The notes below the pieces were generated by a model. It saw nothing but the letters and a program-made list of their open reading frames with translations. It ran no database searches and was not told where the DNA came from. Positions 63,077-64,000 of a DNA stretch of 64,000 bases are shown piece after piece. Each line of letters opens with the position of its first letter. Within the stretch, counting starts at the first letter, position 1. Both the position numbers and the translations under genes were made by a program. The stretch is from Austropuccinia psidii (lineage: Eukaryota; Basidiomycota; Pucciniomycetes; Pucciniales; Sphaerophragmiaceae). The stretch lies in the NCBI GenBank assembly GCA_023105745.1, contig JALGQZ010000005.1:2457501-2521500 (forward strand), given 5' to 3'.

Positions 63077-63661
63077 TTATTTGCGTGGAAAAGTCCTGTT
63101 CATCCTTTCCTGCTCCTTGGCTGTGAATTCCATAAGAGTTCTCGCCATATTGAAGACACTGTCCACGGCTGAAGGTTCCAATTTGGGGATCCTGTACCCT
63201 TGTGGGTAAGGTCAGTGCCAATTGGCTTTGCCTTTGCCCTTGCCTTGATGGTTCTTGGGACCTCTCTGTTTCTTTTGAGGTCCTTTGGGCTTGTCCTTGG
63301 ATGCTTCTGGAGCTGGTTTGGAGCTGGTAGATGCCACTGGTGCCTCTGTCTCAAAAGCTGGAGTCATTTCCAACTCTTTCTTCTGGTCTATGGATAAAAG
63401 ACTTTGGTTCTTCAACCAATTCTTTATCTTTTTGACCTTGTCTTTGCAAGACAGGGGGCTCCATCCTCCTAAGAGTTCTATGGTCTTCTCCTGACCCAGA
63501 AAGCTCTTGATGTGTAAGTAAGAGTTCATGGCCCCCTGCCAAAGGCTTGGGCAGATTTCCCACTCCTCTTCCTTGGCTGCTCTGAACCAGTTTTTGTACT
63601 GGCATTGATATATTTCTATTGCTGCCACCTGAAAGTGGTTCAGCCCTGGAAATATTACCAT
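63077..63661 (-). pseudogene. Element E ORF0, counterpart of F ORF0, one stop
   Basis: Minus-strand frame from ATG 63661 (MVIFPGLNHFQVAAIEIY...) through the Lys-rich centre to FPRK and TAA at 63077-63079. A single in-frame TGA at 63212-63214 interrupts it where F has a sense codon. After it the frame continues with GYRIPK and SVFNMARTLMEF, matching F. It overlaps the E gag frame over its whole length. Confidence 0.6.
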
Positions 63662-63905
63662 AAATCAGTTCAGGCTCAGAATTTACGTCAAAATCTGTTG
63701 GTACAGACCTTGGGGAATGGGGGGCAACTCTGGCATCCTCCAGATGTGTCTTTCTTGTGGAAGATTTGGCACTTCTGGATTTGGTCTTGCCTCTTCCTTG
63801 TCCACATCCATCTGGTTGGACTGAATAGTTGCTTCCATTTCTGGTATGCACCATTTTCACGTCAATTTAAAGATAAAAGGTGAAAATATAAGATAAAATA
63901 CACAC

Positions 63906-64000
63906 CTTTTGGTGGTAATTTAGCTTTTTCTGAGTTGAATAAGGTGCCTCTTTTAGCAATCTGCACCTCAATACTGTCTTCAGATTCTGCTTCTGAAGAT
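63906..64000 (-). other. Element E upstream exon candidate, cut by window end
   Basis: Open minus-strand stretch (SEAESEDSIEVQIAKRG...), acidic then Lys-rich like the F exon, ending with AAAG|GTGTGT. The predicted intron 63841-63905 (65 nt) ends at ACCAG four codons after a gag ATG, the same layout as F. Confidence 0.45.

Larger units (their letters stand above)
47436..63860 (-). pseudogene. Element E gag-pol, single frame with three stops, split by F
   Basis: One minus-strand frame from the ATG at 63860 to the TGA at 47436. Gag with coiled-coil-like middle and CCHC knuckle CHKCGSTSHLENTC near 62015-61974; protease [15 protein letters not shown] with YIDD near 60600; RNase [15 protein letters not shown]; integrase HHCC and D-D-E; chromodomain. 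In-frame stops: TGA 63351-63353 (in the gag overlap region), TAA 61926-61928 (between gag and protease), TGA 59418-59420 (in SED*TLEKVK of the integrase zinc region). F sits right after the first catalytic Asp region of integrase (ACLVIV | DRYSK). Probably inactive. Confidence 0.9.
45375..64000 (-). mobile_element. Family R element E, minus strand, split by element F, runs off the window
   Basis: 3' LTR 45375-47295, inverted polypurine tract (TTCCCTCCCACCAAAAAA), pol end 47436-48476, then the inserted element F (48477-59187), then the rest of pol and gag 59188-63860 and leader exon to 64000. The insertion left the duplication ATGAC (48472-48476 and 59188-59192), which is GTCAT in the E reading direction. 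Without F and one copy of the duplication, gag-pol is 5,709 nt, a whole number of codons. The 5' LTR is beyond the window. Confidence 0.93.

Noticed and set aside
63629..63686. Second intron in element E joining the leader exon to ORF0 (donor GAC|GTAAAT, acceptor TTTCAG)
   Set aside because: The phase does not lead into the ORF0 frame, and F lacks the donor GT at this point.

Overview
This is eukaryotic, almost certainly fungal, DNA. It is AT-rich and dominated by LTR retrotransposons, with one recognisable host gene. That gene, BRR2 (spliceosomal helicase), has nine short GT-AG introns (57-131 nt), as expected for a basidiomycete. The proteins of one Ty3/gypsy family (Gag start MPVQHSPLARQ, zinc knuckle, chromodomain) and the long-LTR chromovirus-like family match what I know of rust fungi (Pucciniales). 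Austropuccinia psidii (myrtle rust) is my best guess for the source. That is recognition from memory, not a search.

Layout. 1-6036: fragments of a long-LTR family, called family R here, including a solo LTR inserted in an LTR and a 1.57-kb terminal-inverted-repeat (TIR) DNA element carrying a palindromic minisatellite. 6037-14148: the BRR2 upstream region and gene. 14149-17443: AT-rich intergenic DNA. 17444-26803: a complete but decayed Ty3/gypsy element of a second family (family G), bounded by the 5-bp duplication CCTAA. 26804-31618: unrecognised AT-rich DNA with a solo LTR of a third family (family S). 31619-64000: a stack of nested retroelements, nearly all on the minus strand, into which an almost intact plus-strand family R element (48477-59187, called F) has inserted most recently.

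The nest reads from outside to inside as: R LTR tip (31619), R element A0 (31688), G element B1 (33685), G element B2 (41119), R element C (41439), R LTR D (43951), R element E (45375), R element F (48477). F-in-E is proven on both sides by the duplication ATGAC and a continuous E reading frame. The outer levels are seen only from the left, so their right halves should lie beyond position 64000.

F and E each encode one Gag-Pol frame (protease, reverse transcriptase, RNase H, HHCC/DDE integrase, chromodomain) broken only by a few nonsense codons. In both, the 5' part of gag is overprinted by a second open frame conserved between the two copies. A putative small intron at the gag start would remove the Gag AUG and join an upstream exon to that second frame. 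The LTRs also carry a U5-end hairpin whose stem changes in a compensatory way between subfamilies. These two features are the most novel-looking signals in the window.

No tRNA, rRNA, CRISPR array or bacterial-type feature was seen.
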